A stretch of DNA of 64,000 nucleotides, taken from contig NZ_LYPB01000080.1 of the NCBI RefSeq assembly GCF_001653565.1, positions 11,617-75,616 of the forward strand, read 5' to 3'. The position numbers and the translations under genes are program-made. This document shows, piece by piece, positions 44,428 to 53,333 of this stretch. The notes below the pieces were generated by a model that was given only the letters and a program-made list of their open reading frames with translations, made no database searches and had not been told where the DNA came from. Position 1 is the first letter of the stretch. Each line of letters starts with the position of its first letter. The stretch comes from Paenibacillus oryzisoli (lineage in GTDB: Bacteria > Bacillota > Bacilli > Paenibacillales > NBRC-103111).

Positions 44428-46281
44428 ATGGCCGGTTTACTCACAAGGATAACAAAGGCTTATAAACGATCTGTCCAGTTTCGGTTAACGAGTTATTTCC
44501 TGATTATTCTTGTCCCGTTAGTTGGGGTCAGTATGTTTGCCAGTCTTCGTTCCGAACAGATTCTAGAGCGCAAGGTAAATGAACAAACGACGGTCGCACT
44601 GTCATCGGCTATGGAAGCTATTGATCTGACAATGGATAATATCGAGAACATGTCGATGGTTCTTGCGACAGATACGAATCTAAATGAACTATTAAATCGC
44701 AAGGAATCACAATTGACTGCGGAGATGACGTTGGATTTTCAGAAAGTGCTATTACAGCTGTCAAACATGAATTCGGTCAACACCTACCTAGCACAATTAT
44801 CCATCTATCATGCCTATTCTCAAACGGTTCTTTCTTCTAGATACGGAGGCAGGAGGATGGATGAGTTACCGGATCAGTCTTGGTATCAGAATTTGTTAAA
44901 AGCGGGAGGCAAGAGTCAGCTCTTACTTCCGAGAATAGGTGAATTCAATTCGTATCAACAGTTAGACCCAACGTTTCAACCAGGCTATGTCACTTTGATG
45001 CGCACGATGGACCCGTTTAAACCAGGTGACCGTAAACATGTACTTATGATAACTTTGGATGCCAATCATATAAAGAAGCATCTCGATACGTTAATTCATA
45101 ACAATAATGAAAGCGTTTATCTCATAGCTCCTGACAACCGTTTGATAGCTGGAACGAGTACAAATGAGGTTCCTCTCTTATGGTCATCTGGCACGGAAAA
45201 CATGTTGATTCGAGATTCCGAGCTAACCGGTGAATCAGAAATGCTCTTGCGTTACCGATCTGCCTTTTCAGGATGGACTGTTATCGTGGTGAAACCCGCT
45301 GCTGCTATGTACGCTGAGCTTAACCAACTAAGGACATTTATGTATATCATCATCGGGATGAGTTTCCTATTGACGATATTAATTTCGTGGATCGTCTATC
45401 GGGGCATCGCATCGCCATTAAGCTCGCTAGCCTATGGGATGAAGCAGGTGCGGCTAGGGCGGTTGGATACGAATTTACCGAATAAGCGAGAGGATGAGTT
45501 CGGTTATTTGATGAATGCGTTCAACGATATGGCGTTGGAGCAGAAGCATTTAATCGAGAACATCTATGAGCAGCAACTGCTGAGGTTAAAAGCAGAACTC
45601 CGTGTGCTTCAATCGCAAATTAATCCACATTTTCTATACAATACACTGGATACCATATATAGCATGGCTGAAAATTATGAAGCCGAAGAGATCACGGAAA
45701 TGGCGCTTAATTTATCCAAATTTTTCAGATTGAGCTTAAGTAAGGGGCATGACGAGTTCACTGTTGAGGAAACAATCGAGCATCTTCAATATTATTTGCG
45801 GGTTCAAGCCTTACGTTTCATTGATAAACTCTCCGTATCCATCAGTATGGATGATTCATGTAAGTCTTATCTTGTCTTGAAATTGTTACTGCAACCGATT
45901 GTAGAGAACGCGATTTTACATGGACTGGAGCAGCGAAAGCGTGATGGACAGGTGAAGATCGACTGTCGGCTGGATCAGGGCAGGCTTCGTCTGGAAGTGA
46001 CCGATAACGGCAAAGGTATTCAAGCAGACCGACTCAGTTATATTCGTGATGAACTTGCGAAGGTTTCCGTATATACAGGAAAAGCATGGGTACAAGAGAT
46101 AAGAAGGAACGATCTCTATGGCTTATGGAATGTAAAAGCAAGGCTAAAGCTGTATTATGGTGATTCGGCAGATTTGACAATCGATAGTGTAGAAAATGAG
46201 GGAACCACAGTTATTCTATGGATCCCAATCGGAGGCGCTTATGAATCTGATGATCGTGGAAGACGAACTGCGGCTTCTTAA
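44428..46281 (+). CDS. YesM-type sensor histidine kinase
   Basis: A 617-residue membrane kinase. Two membrane helices (about 20-42 and 300-325) enclose an extracellular dCache-like sensor. Then come HAMP, His_kinase with the phosphoacceptor in LQSQINPHFLYNTLD, and HATPase_c with NGKGI and a C-terminal GLWNVKARLKLYYGD. CGGAGG fits the ATG at 44428. The next gene, the YesN-type regulator, overlaps by 41 bases. It probably senses sugars, directly or via the solute-binding protein. Confidence 0.92.
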   Translation: MAGLLTRITKAYKRSVQFRLTSYFLIILVPLVGVSMFASLRSEQILERKVNEQTTVALSSAMEAIDLTMDNIENMSMVLATDTNLNELLNRKESQLTAEMTLDFQKVLLQLSNMNSVNTYLAQLSIYHAYSQTVLSSRYGGRRMDELPDQSWYQNLLKAGGKSQLLLPRIGEFNSYQQLDPTFQPGYVTLMRTMDPFKPGDRKHVLMITLDANHIKKHLDTLIHNNNESVYLIAPDNRLIAGTSTNEVPLLWSSGTENMLIRDSELTGESEMLLRYRSAFSGWTVIVVKPAAAMYAELNQLRTFMYIIIGMSFLLTILISWIVYRGIASPLSSLAYGMKQVRLGRLDTNLPNKREDEFGYLMNAFNDMALEQKHLIENIYEQQLLRLKAELRVLQSQINPHFLYNTLDTIYSMAENYEAEEITEMALNLSKFFRLSLSKGHDEFTVEETIEHLQYYLRVQALRFIDKLSVSISMDDSCKSYLVLKLLLQPIVENAILHGLEQRKRDGQVKIDCRLDQGRLRLEVTDNGKGIQADRLSYIRDELAKVSVYTGKAWVQEIRRNDLYGLWNVKARLKLYYGDSADLTIDSVENEGTTVILWIPIGGAYESDDRGRRTAAS

Positions 46282-47869
46282 TAATATTGCTCACAACATT
46301 CCTTGGGAAGAGCAGGGGATTGAGGTTGTTGCCACGGCGGATAATGGAACCGATGCCATCAGGCTGTTCGAGCAAGTGAAACCTAATATTGTACTCATGG
46401 ATATTCAAATGCCGGAATTAGATGGTTTATCTTTGGCTAAATATATACGGGAAGTTGATCCTCTGGTGAAAATTATTGTGCTTAGTGGTCATGATGATTT
46501 CACGTATGCGCAGACAGCCATTGAGCTTCATGTAGTGAAATATTTGCTGAAGCCTTCCAGTAATGCCGATGTACTCGAAGCGGTATTAGATGCACGCGAA
46601 ATCATTCGTCAAGATCTAGAAGCCAAGTATAACCAGGAAATGATGCAGAAGAAGTGGATGGAGCATTTGCCAAGGCTTCAGGATTTATTTTATCAGAGCT
46701 GGACAACGGGGAAATATTCGGAGTGGGAAATCGAGCAACGTAGTCGTGAATTGATGATTACACTTCCATACAATGGATTGTGGGCTGTAGCAGTCGTGGA
46801 TCCGGATCCCTTAACAAGTTCAAATGGGAGATTTACCGCTGAGGATATCACCTTACTGAAAATTTCGTTGCTTGGGATGGCAAAAGAATTTCTGGATAAG
46901 GTACCTTGCTTTATTTTCTCCGATGATAATGGATCCACGGTACTCGTATTCTTCGATTGCTCGAATAAGGAGAAGGAACTTCGTCCAATGAATGATTTCA
47001 TGGCGGAAGTTCACTTGCATATGACGAGGCTGTTGTCCGTATTTAAGGAGTATTTGAAAACAACGGCAAGCGCCGGTATCGGCCGAGCAGTAGATAAGAA
47101 AATGTCAGTGAGCAATTCTTACAGAGAAGCTTGCCAGGCTTTGCATGAAAGAGTGGTTCATGGGCACGATATCGTCGTTCCTTATCGAGACGAGCATCAA
47201 CCCCATAATGCTGTAGCATCGGATATCCAGATGGAGAAGGTGCTAGCTCATGCCTTGGAGTCTGGGCAACGAGAGAAAGCCATTGCGATCATTGACGAGT
47301 GGTTCAAGGTGAATGTGGAACAGGCCAAGTCAAGCGGTGAGGTGCACGAAAATATTTTACTCCTCAGCTCATTGATCGTTCATCTCATTCAATTACAAGC
47401 GTGGCCTCTAAAGGAAGTTGTCGGGCATCATTTCGATTATTTTCACAATCTTCGTGCATTAGTGACCAAAGAACAAACGCTGCAGTGGCTTTATGGGATT
47501 GTTGATCATATTTGTTTATATGTGAATGATAGTAAGAATAAAAGCAGGCACGAGCTCATCAGTAAAATGATTAGTCTGGTTGAAGCGAGTATCAACGAGG
47601 ATGTTGGTCTGCATGAGGTAGCAAGTAAGTTATATATTAATGCTTCTTATTTATCTCGCTTATTTAAGCAGCATATGGGGCAATCTTTCACTTCGTATAT
47701 CGTGGAGCGCAAAATGAAACTGGCTATGCAGTGGTTAACCGATGGCTTGAAAGTATCTGAGACGGCAAATCTTCTGGGCTATCGGGATTTTAGTTATTTC
47801 ACGAAAGTATTTCGGAAACAATGGGGAGTTACACCTGCTGAAGTGAAGAATAAGAAAATGATTACTTAG
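46241..47869 (+). CDS. YesN-type response regulator (REC + AraC)
   Basis: 542 residues: an N-terminal receiver domain with D54 (VLMDIQMPELDG) and the acidic pair E7-D8, a long middle region, and a C-terminal AraC double helix-turn-helix (ASKLYINASYLSRLFKQHMG, LLGYRDFSYFTKVFRKQWG). GGAGG with ATG 46241 sets the start inside the kinase gene. It likely activates the transporter unit and perhaps the lyase unit through the shared 49-bp element; this is inference. Confidence 0.93.
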   Translation: MNLMIVEDELRLLNNIAHNIPWEEQGIEVVATADNGTDAIRLFEQVKPNIVLMDIQMPELDGLSLAKYIREVDPLVKIIVLSGHDDFTYAQTAIELHVVKYLLKPSSNADVLEAVLDAREIIRQDLEAKYNQEMMQKKWMEHLPRLQDLFYQSWTTGKYSEWEIEQRSRELMITLPYNGLWAVAVVDPDPLTSSNGRFTAEDITLLKISLLGMAKEFLDKVPCFIFSDDNGSTVLVFFDCSNKEKELRPMNDFMAEVHLHMTRLLSVFKEYLKTTASAGIGRAVDKKMSVSNSYREACQALHERVVHGHDIVVPYRDEHQPHNAVASDIQMEKVLAHALESGQREKAIAIIDEWFKVNVEQAKSSGEVHENILLLSSLIVHLIQLQAWPLKEVVGHHFDYFHNLRALVTKEQTLQWLYGIVDHICLYVNDSKNKSRHELISKMISLVEASINEDVGLHEVASKLYINASYLSRLFKQHMGQSFTSYIVERKMKLAMQWLTDGLKVSETANLLGYRDFSYFTKVFRKQWGVTPAEVKNKKMIT

Positions 47870-47937
47870 TTGCATCCCAATACTGTATGTGTGCTAATAT
47901 GGAATCGACAAGATTAACCAAGAGAAAGGATGTACAC

Positions 47938-50900
47938 ATGCAGATCGTTCAATTAATTTCGAACAACATTAACAAATTAGATGCGCGTATACCCGTTGAT
48001 AAATCATTAGGAATTGCTGGTTTATCGGGATCAGGTAAAACAACGTTCTGTCAGACCATAGGGGAAGAATCCAAGAAGCGTCTTGTATCTTTACTGCCGA
48101 AAGCAGAGTATCAGTATTTATTTCCAGAAATTATGGAAACCAATTTCAGTGCGATTAAGATGGAGGACATGCCGCTAGTCCTTTTTCTCGGCAAATCATC
48201 CATCTCATCGAATCCTCGCTCAACTATTGGCACGCATACAGGTGTTTTCAAAGAGATCCGTGATCGTATGGCCGAACAATTCAATCTATCTCCAGAAGTG
48301 TTTTCCTTTAATAACGCACTAGGGTGGTGCCCCGATTGTAAAGGGCGCAGCACGACACAAAATGTAGAATGTTCGAAATGTAACGGTAAGCGATACAGTC
48401 CTGAGGTTGAACAATATAAGCTGGAATTAAGGAATCAACCACATAGCATCTCGGATATCAATAACTTAAGCATTGAAACTATCCTTATGCTTGCAGAGGA
48501 ATTACATATTAGTGAAGCCAAGCAACATATACTCCAGAATTTAATCAACATGAATATTGGGTACTTAACTTTAAATCGGATTATGGGTTCATTATCAGGC
48601 GGGGAATTAACACGGCATTATTTGGCTGAATTCATGGCTACGAGTGAAAATACCGTCATTATTATTGATGAAATTTCCGTAGGTCTTGACCATGAAACTC
48701 TCCTCAAAATTCTCGATCAAATTAAGCAATTAGGGGTTAAGAATCAAATTTGGCTCATTGATCATTCAGATACAGTGTTGGATGCAACAGATGAACAGAT
48801 ATTCTTCGGCCCAGGCAGCGGTAAATATGGCGGGAAAATTGTCGAAGAATCCCCACGTCCTAAACCAGTCCTATGGGAACAAAATCAGGCAGAACCGACC
48901 GCGTATTATCAGTTTCTAGATCTGCATTGTCGGAATATTCAAATGGCGGAAATTCAGATTCCCAAGAATAGACTGGTAACCTTTACAGGTGAGTCTGGAT
49001 GCGGAAAATCAACACTTGTGAATGAGTGTATGTCCAAAGATTTTCAGAAACGCTACCCCAAAGATAAACTGGTCATGGTTGGACAAGATCGTAACCAATC
49101 GATTACAAGCCGCTCAACCGTCGCTACCTTCCTTGATATTAAGAAGAAGCTTAATAAAGTTAATGAGGATACCGCGGATGATATTTTCCAACGTTCCATC
49201 GAAGATATTATTGAAGAATTGCCTAACGAAGATATCGTCCATAAACGCTTGAGCTTATTGAATAAACTAGGACTTGGCTATCTAACCTTAGAGCGAAAAA
49301 CACAATCCCTATCAACGGGTGAGTTTCAATGCGTACATTTAGTTTCTGAGTTGTTTGCGAATGCTAGGAACCCGCATACTCTGTTTATTTTTGACGAACC
49401 TTCCAAGGGGTTATCGCAAAACATTTTAAATCAATTCATCGACAGTGTCAGGGTCATTCTGGAAGATGAATCGGTCTCCATTCTCATGATTGAACATAAT
49501 GCTTATATGCTGGAAAGCTCTGATTTTATCGTTGATTTTGGCAAAAGACAGTCGGAACCCATTCGACATTTGGATGTTGTCCCTCATGAGGACTACTATC
49601 GTCTAAAACATAAGGATGATCATACAGCCCCTGTGCACATTGCCTCCTCGTTGAAACAGCAAAACGGTATTCAATATATACAAGAAAATCAGATTGAATA
49701 TTTTAAAAAAGCAGAAAATATCTATAAAGGCGGTATCCTAAAAAGCTTATCTTCCATGGCCCGCTTGATCTATGGGGAATACGAGTCAGATAAGATTGCT
49801 CCTGTGATCGCGATTGATCTTGAACGACACCTGTATAGTCAGTATAGCTTTCTCTATGAAATCGGTGGTTTGATCAACCATATTGTAGCTTCTCATCCTA
49901 CTAATAAAGATACAAGAAGTTTCGATTTCTATTATCAAGATAATCATTGTCCATGTTGTTCTGGTCGTCGTGTCATCGAGAGATTCGATATGGATGTTCT
50001 CATTCAAGATCAAACAGTCCCGTTCTGGGATGGCTTATTGTTGCCTGAAGTGATGGACGTCTTGAAATATTATCAACATGCTAAGCTGCACTTCCTTTTT
50101 GAAGAGATCAAGAATGAACTCGGTCACGATATAAGTAAGAGTTATAATGAGATGACAGAGGAAGAGAAGAATACATTCCTATACGGCTATTGGGAAAAGT
50201 CATTCTATGATAAGGCTGGTAAGGCGTCGCGAACGTGGGAAGGCTTTAATCTCATTCTTGGACGCTATATGGTCATTTCGAAGAATCTGACGATTAAAGA
50301 GGCAATGAAAGCTTCAAGAGAAATGATTACTTGTCCCGTCTGTCATGGCACCGTGTTAAACCATCATAAGAAAATGAAATTCAATGGCACGGATATTCGC
50401 GAAATCATTGGTCAGCCGCTGGATCAAGTCATTCAAACCGTAGGGAATTTGCCGGAATTAGTGAAATTAAAGTCCATTGTTGGCGGCGATATCTCACTTT
50501 CGGAAGATGTTTCTTTACTGCCTAGAGAATCTCAAGTAGCGCTGAAAATGTACGAGTTGGAGCTTGCTAGCTTCGTGGGCTATGAAGTGGTTTTACAAAA
50601 TGCAGTGCCTTTCTGGGATGGGATTGCAGGGAATCTTGATGCGATCAGCTCCAAAAACATGATAAGCATCTGCGATTTCCCCGATATTACGGAAACCAGA
50701 GAGAGCATTATCGATAAGTATTTCACCAATGGCAAATATAAAAAACTGACTTATGTCTATGAAGCCTTTGGTTATAGTAAGATTGTTACCCAAATTAATA
50801 AGGTCAAAGCCAGTCATCCCTGCCCATTCTGTGGAGGGAAACGAGTCATTTCAGAAGATGGACTTCATGATGGTGTACAGAAATTGTCCGTTCCTTGTGT

Positions 50901-51105
50901 TAGCTGCTATGTCAGCGGCATTAATGATGAGGGACGCAAGGAAGTCGTCGAGGGTGTTACGGTGCAAACATGGCTTACTGGCAAAGTAAGTGATGTTGTG
51001 GATGGGAGCAAAGTGGCTGAGTCAGTTGCCAATATACCGATCTATAATCGAATTCGTGAATTGAATAAACAAGATATGATGGCCGTTTATCATAGCTTAA
51101 AGTAA
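47938..51105 (+). CDS. divergent UvrA-like ATPase with rearranged zinc modules
   Basis: 1055 residues. Two ABC domains sit in the first ~570: Walker A GLSGSGKT (28-35) and GESGCGKST (~351-359), signatures LSGGE and a degenerate LSTGE, Walker B IIIDEISVGLD and FIFDEPSKGLS. A zinc motif C131-x2-C134-x10-C145-x2-C148 lies in NBD1. The C-terminal ~480 residues carry C671-x2-C674, C799-x2-C802 (CPVCHG) and C962-x2-C965...C987-x2-C990, plus SYNEMTEEEKNTFLYG; these resemble UvrA insertion and zinc segments placed after, not inside, the ABC core. It is not the canonical UvrA, and no uvrB is adjacent. DNA or nucleic-acid transaction or drug resistance are possible; function unknown. ATG 47938 has GAAAGGATG. 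Confidence 0.82.
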   Translation: MQIVQLISNNINKLDARIPVDKSLGIAGLSGSGKTTFCQTIGEESKKRLVSLLPKAEYQYLFPEIMETNFSAIKMEDMPLVLFLGKSSISSNPRSTIGTHTGVFKEIRDRMAEQFNLSPEVFSFNNALGWCPDCKGRSTTQNVECSKCNGKRYSPEVEQYKLELRNQPHSISDINNLSIETILMLAEELHISEAKQHILQNLINMNIGYLTLNRIMGSLSGGELTRHYLAEFMATSENTVIIIDEISVGLDHETLLKILDQIKQLGVKNQIWLIDHSDTVLDATDEQIFFGPGSGKYGGKIVEESPRPKPVLWEQNQAEPTAYYQFLDLHCRNIQMAEIQIPKNRLVTFTGESGCGKSTLVNECMSKDFQKRYPKDKLVMVGQDRNQSITSRSTVATFLDIKKKLNKVNEDTADDIFQRSIEDIIEELPNEDIVHKRLSLLNKLGLGYLTLERKTQSLSTGEFQCVHLVSELFANARNPHTLFIFDEPSKGLSQNILNQFIDSVRVILEDESVSILMIEHNAYMLESSDFIVDFGKRQSEPIRHLDVVPHEDYYRLKHKDDHTAPVHIASSLKQQNGIQYIQENQIEYFKKAENIYKGGILKSLSSMARLIYGEYESDKIAPVIAIDLERHLYSQYSFLYEIGGLINHIVASHPTNKDTRSFDFYYQDNHCPCCSGRRVIERFDMDVLIQDQTVPFWDGLLLPEVMDVLKYYQHAKLHFLFEEIKNELGHDISKSYNEMTEEEKNTFLYGYWEKSFYDKAGKASRTWEGFNLILGRYMVISKNLTIKEAMKASREMITCPVCHGTVLNHHKKMKFNGTDIREIIGQPLDQVIQTVGNLPELVKLKSIVGGDISLSEDVSLLPRESQVALKMYELELASFVGYEVVLQNAVPFWDGIAGNLDAISSKNMISICDFPDITETRESIIDKYFTNGKYKKLTYVYEAFGYSKIVTQINKVKASHPCPFCGGKRVISEDGLHDGVQKLSVPCVSCYVSGINDEGRKEVVEGVTVQTWLTGKVSDVVDGSKVAESVANIPIYNRIRELNKQDMMAVYHSLK

Positions 51106-51107
51106 CG

Positions 51108-51139
51108 AATAAGCGCTGACCCTCGGGTTAGCGTTTATT
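51108..51139 (+). terminator. terminator of the UvrA-like gene
   Basis: AATAAgCGCTgACC / GGGTtAGCGtTTATT with a three-base loop, followed by ATTTATTT, directly after the stop codon. Confidence 0.75.
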
Positions 51140-51149
51140 ATTTATTTAC

Positions 51150-51187
51150 AATATTCACTTGCGAGAATATTCCCCGTGTGGTATATT
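51150..51187 (+). promoter_or_regulatory. arsR promoter with inverted-repeat operator
   Basis: TTGCGA (51159-51164), 17-bp spacer, TATATT (51182-51187). The inverted repeat AATATTC-N8-GAATATT (51150-51171) overlaps the -35, a sensible place for an ArsR repressor to block its own promoter. Confidence 0.65.
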
Positions 51188-51254
51188 GAGTTCGGTAAGT
51201 GAATCAATTAATCACAAAGAAGAGACACATGTAATTACAGCAAGAGGACGGATG

Positions 51255-51599
51255 ATGTGCATGGATCCTAACGTCATGAGTGCACTGGCAGAGCCTAATC
51301 GCATGAGGATCGTTGATCTTTTGCGTGAAGGGCCACTCACAGTAGGAGAAATTGCGGAACGGTTACAACTGCGACAGCCTCAAGTATCCAAGCATCTGCG
51401 CGTACTAAGTGAGGCTGCCATCGTCGAGGTAAGGGTGGACGCAAATCGTCGTATTTATAAGCTACTGCCTGATCCTTTCCGAGAGTTGAACGAATGGCTG
51501 GAGAACTACCGTGTCATCTGGGAGGAGCGCTATAACCGACTAGATGATTATTTACAGAAGCTGCAGGGCAAGAATGTACAGAATGAGCAGCAAGACTGA
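51255..51599 (+). CDS. ArsR-family transcriptional regulator
   Basis: A ~114-residue winged-helix repressor (SALAEPNRMRIVDLLREGPL, LRQPQVSKHLRVLSEAAIV). It has no metal-binding Cys cluster of the ArsR/SmtB type, so it belongs to the non-metal group often paired with AHSA1 proteins. The frame opens at 51159, inside the promoter; ATG 51252, 51255 or 51261 is possible, and 51255 is the best compromise with the AGAGGA ribosome site. The SRPBCC gene follows 52 bases after its stop. Confidence 0.88.
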   Translation: MCMDPNVMSALAEPNRMRIVDLLREGPLTVGEIAERLQLRQPQVSKHLRVLSEAAIVEVRVDANRRIYKLLPDPFRELNEWLENYRVIWEERYNRLDDYLQKLQGKNVQNEQQD

Positions 51600-51651
51600 C
51601 AATTACAGGTTTATGTATACGAAAACATACAATTCGAGGAGGAAGTTACAC

Positions 51652-52158
51652 ATGGCTAATCAAATGGTTTCAACTATCGAGGACAAAGTTCTTATTCTAG
51701 AACGTGAATTCAATGCACCGCGGGAACTGGTTTTCCAGGCATTTACGCAGGCGGAACATCTAAAGCATTGGTGGGGTCCAAGAGGCTGGACACTTCCTGT
51801 CTGTCATGTTGATTTCCGTGTTGGTGGCGTTTGGCATTATTGCATGAAGTGCGAAGACAAGAATCAAGGTGATTTCTACGGCATGGAATCATGGGGCAAA
51901 GCTGTATATAATGAGATCGTAGTACCAGAGAAGATTGTCTATGTGGATTATTTCTCCGATGCGGAAGGGAATGAAGCGGCGAATATGCCATCCACACGTG
52001 TAACACTGACTTTCCTCGAAACTGAAACAGGGACTAAAGTCATAAACCGTGGAGAATACACTTCAGCTGAAAGCCTGCAGCAAGTGCTGGATATGGGCAT
52101 GATGGAAGGTATTACGGATACATGGGATAGACTTAGCGAGCATTTGGCATCCTTATAA
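51652..52158 (+). CDS. SRPBCC/AHSA1-family protein, copy 1
   Basis: A 168-residue START/Bet v1-fold protein. The opening LILEREFNAPRELVFQAFTQ and HLKHWWGPRGW are the hallmark of activator-of-Hsp90 homology 1 (AHSA1-like) proteins in bacteria, which bind hydrophobic small molecules. AGGAGG with ATG 51652 sets the start. Together with the upstream ArsR it forms a common two-gene regulatory module; ligand unknown. It ends with a strong terminator. Confidence 0.9.
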   Translation: MANQMVSTIEDKVLILEREFNAPRELVFQAFTQAEHLKHWWGPRGWTLPVCHVDFRVGGVWHYCMKCEDKNQGDFYGMESWGKAVYNEIVVPEKIVYVDYFSDAEGNEAANMPSTRVTLTFLETETGTKVINRGEYTSAESLQQVLDMGMMEGITDTWDRLSEHLASL

Positions 52159-52178
52159 AAAGTTCATAAGTATTGAAA

Positions 52179-52203
52179 AAAGGCCGCTGATTAGCGGCCT
52201 TTA
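52179..52203 (+). terminator. intrinsic terminator
   Basis: AAAGGCCGC / GCGGCCTTT around a short loop, after the first AHSA1 gene. Confidence 0.85.
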
Positions 52204-52232
52204 CATGTTTCAAGTACAAATAAAAGTAACAC

Positions 52233-52263
52233 TTGAACCTGACGTAACGTCATGTTTTATAGT
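52233..52263 (+). promoter_or_regulatory. MerR-type promoter with 19-bp spacer
   Basis: TTGAAC (52233-52238) and TATAGT (52258-52263) are separated by exactly 19 bp, the stretched spacing of MerR-controlled promoters. The near-centre palindrome TGACGTAACGTCA (52240-52252) fills the spacer as an operator. Confidence 0.85.
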
Positions 52264-52306
52264 ATAGTTACCGGTAAACAGCTTGATCAGCTTTAAGGAG
52301 ATGATT

Positions 52307-52795
52307 ATGAAGCAGCTTTGGAAAGTAGGAGAGCTCGCTAAACTCACAGGACTTACGATACGAACCTTGCGATTTTACGATCAAATCAGCTTGTTCTCGC
52401 CGTCGACGCATTCCGAATCGGGACACCGCATGTATAATGAGGGGGATCTCTCGCGGCTGCAGCAGATTTTATCGTTGAAAGAGCTCGGATTATCACTAGA
52501 TGAAGTGAAGTCCGTACTGACTGGCGAGCAATTCAGTCCGCTGGAGATCGTTTCGTTGCAAATTGCCCGTCTGAAGGAGAACATTCGGATGGAGCAGAAC
52601 CTTCTGCTTGAACTGGAGTACGTGTCGAATCTCATGTCCTTGCAAGAACCGGTGACTGTTGATGATTTTACCAAGTTATTGGAAACCATGAAGAAGAGCC
52701 ATGAAAAAGTGATCATCGAACGTCGGATGTCGTGGGAACGACGATTAGATCTGCTAGGTGAACTCCTAGACGGCAAATCCGATGATTCAAATTAA
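52307..52795 (+). CDS. MerR-family transcriptional regulator
   Basis: A 162-residue regulator with an N-terminal winged helix (WKVGELAKLTGLTIRTLRFYDQ), a central coiled coil and a short C-terminal effector region rather than a metal-binding loop, as in TipA/BmrR-like types. No Cys metal ligands are visible. AAGGAG precedes the ATG at 52307. Its own promoter carries the operator; it most likely activates itself and the AHSA1 gene 14 bases downstream when a ligand binds. Confidence 0.9.
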   Translation: MKQLWKVGELAKLTGLTIRTLRFYDQISLFSPSTHSESGHRMYNEGDLSRLQQILSLKELGLSLDEVKSVLTGEQFSPLEIVSLQIARLKENIRMEQNLLLELEYVSNLMSLQEPVTVDDFTKLLETMKKSHEKVIIERRMSWERRLDLLGELLDGKSDDSN

Positions 52796-52809
52796 AGGAG
52801 CTGACTACT

Positions 52810-53250
52810 ATGAAAGAAAGAGTTGCCATTGCGAATACCTTCGTTGTCGAACGCGTATATAATGCCTCGCCGAAACGTGTTTTTGCCACTTGGGGAGATC
52901 CCAAACTGAAAGAGCTGTGGTTTTCCAAAGCAGATGAATTCGACTTCCGCGTAGGTGGAAAGGAAATGAGTCAAGGCGGCCCTCCAGGAGGACCCATCTT
53001 CACTTTCGATGCCACGTATCAGGACATTGTCCCGAATGAGCGAATTGTATACAGTTACACATTGGATATGGATCAGACGCGGATTTCGATTTCTGTGACA
53101 ACGGTAGAATTCAAACCGGAGGGAACAGGTACGAAGCTGATTTTCACGGAACAAGGCATCTTCCTTGATGGCCATGATACGCCAGCTCTACGTGAACACG
53201 GCACGAAGGAAATGCTGGATAATTTGGGCAAATCGTTGGATAACGTGTAA
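52810..53250 (+). CDS. SRPBCC/AHSA1-family protein, copy 2
   Basis: A 146-residue START-fold protein (FVVERVYNASPKRVFATWGDPK, LWFSKADEFDFRVGGKE). It is only distantly similar to the first AHSA1 protein in this window and sits under a different regulator type, MerR. AAAGGAG precedes the ATG. The 14-base spacing to merR indicates one transcript, which ends in a GC-rich terminator. Confidence 0.9.
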   Translation: MKERVAIANTFVVERVYNASPKRVFATWGDPKLKELWFSKADEFDFRVGGKEMSQGGPPGGPIFTFDATYQDIVPNERIVYSYTLDMDQTRISISVTTVEFKPEGTGTKLIFTEQGIFLDGHDTPALREHGTKEMLDNLGKSLDNV

Positions 53251-53266
53251 ACGTAAATAAGGAATA

Positions 53267-53302
53267 CCACAACCGGCCGATATAGGCCGGTTGTATTTGT
53301 TT
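53267..53302 (+). terminator. terminator after the MerR-AHSA1 unit
   Basis: Perfect ACAACCGGCC/GGCCGGTTGT stem with a six-base loop and ATTTGTTT. Confidence 0.88.
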
Positions 53303-53304
53303 AA

Positions 53305-53333
53305 AGAAAAAACTTCACACAAGTGTGAAGTTC
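53305..53333 (-). terminator. terminator of the DUF6376-like gene
   Basis: On the minus strand AACTTCACAC-TTG-TGTGAAGTTTTTTC: a 10-bp perfect stem with U-run. Confidence 0.88.

Noticed and set aside
47938..51105. housekeeping excinuclease UvrA
   Set aside because: Domain order, the degenerate second signature and absence of uvrB nearby argue against it.
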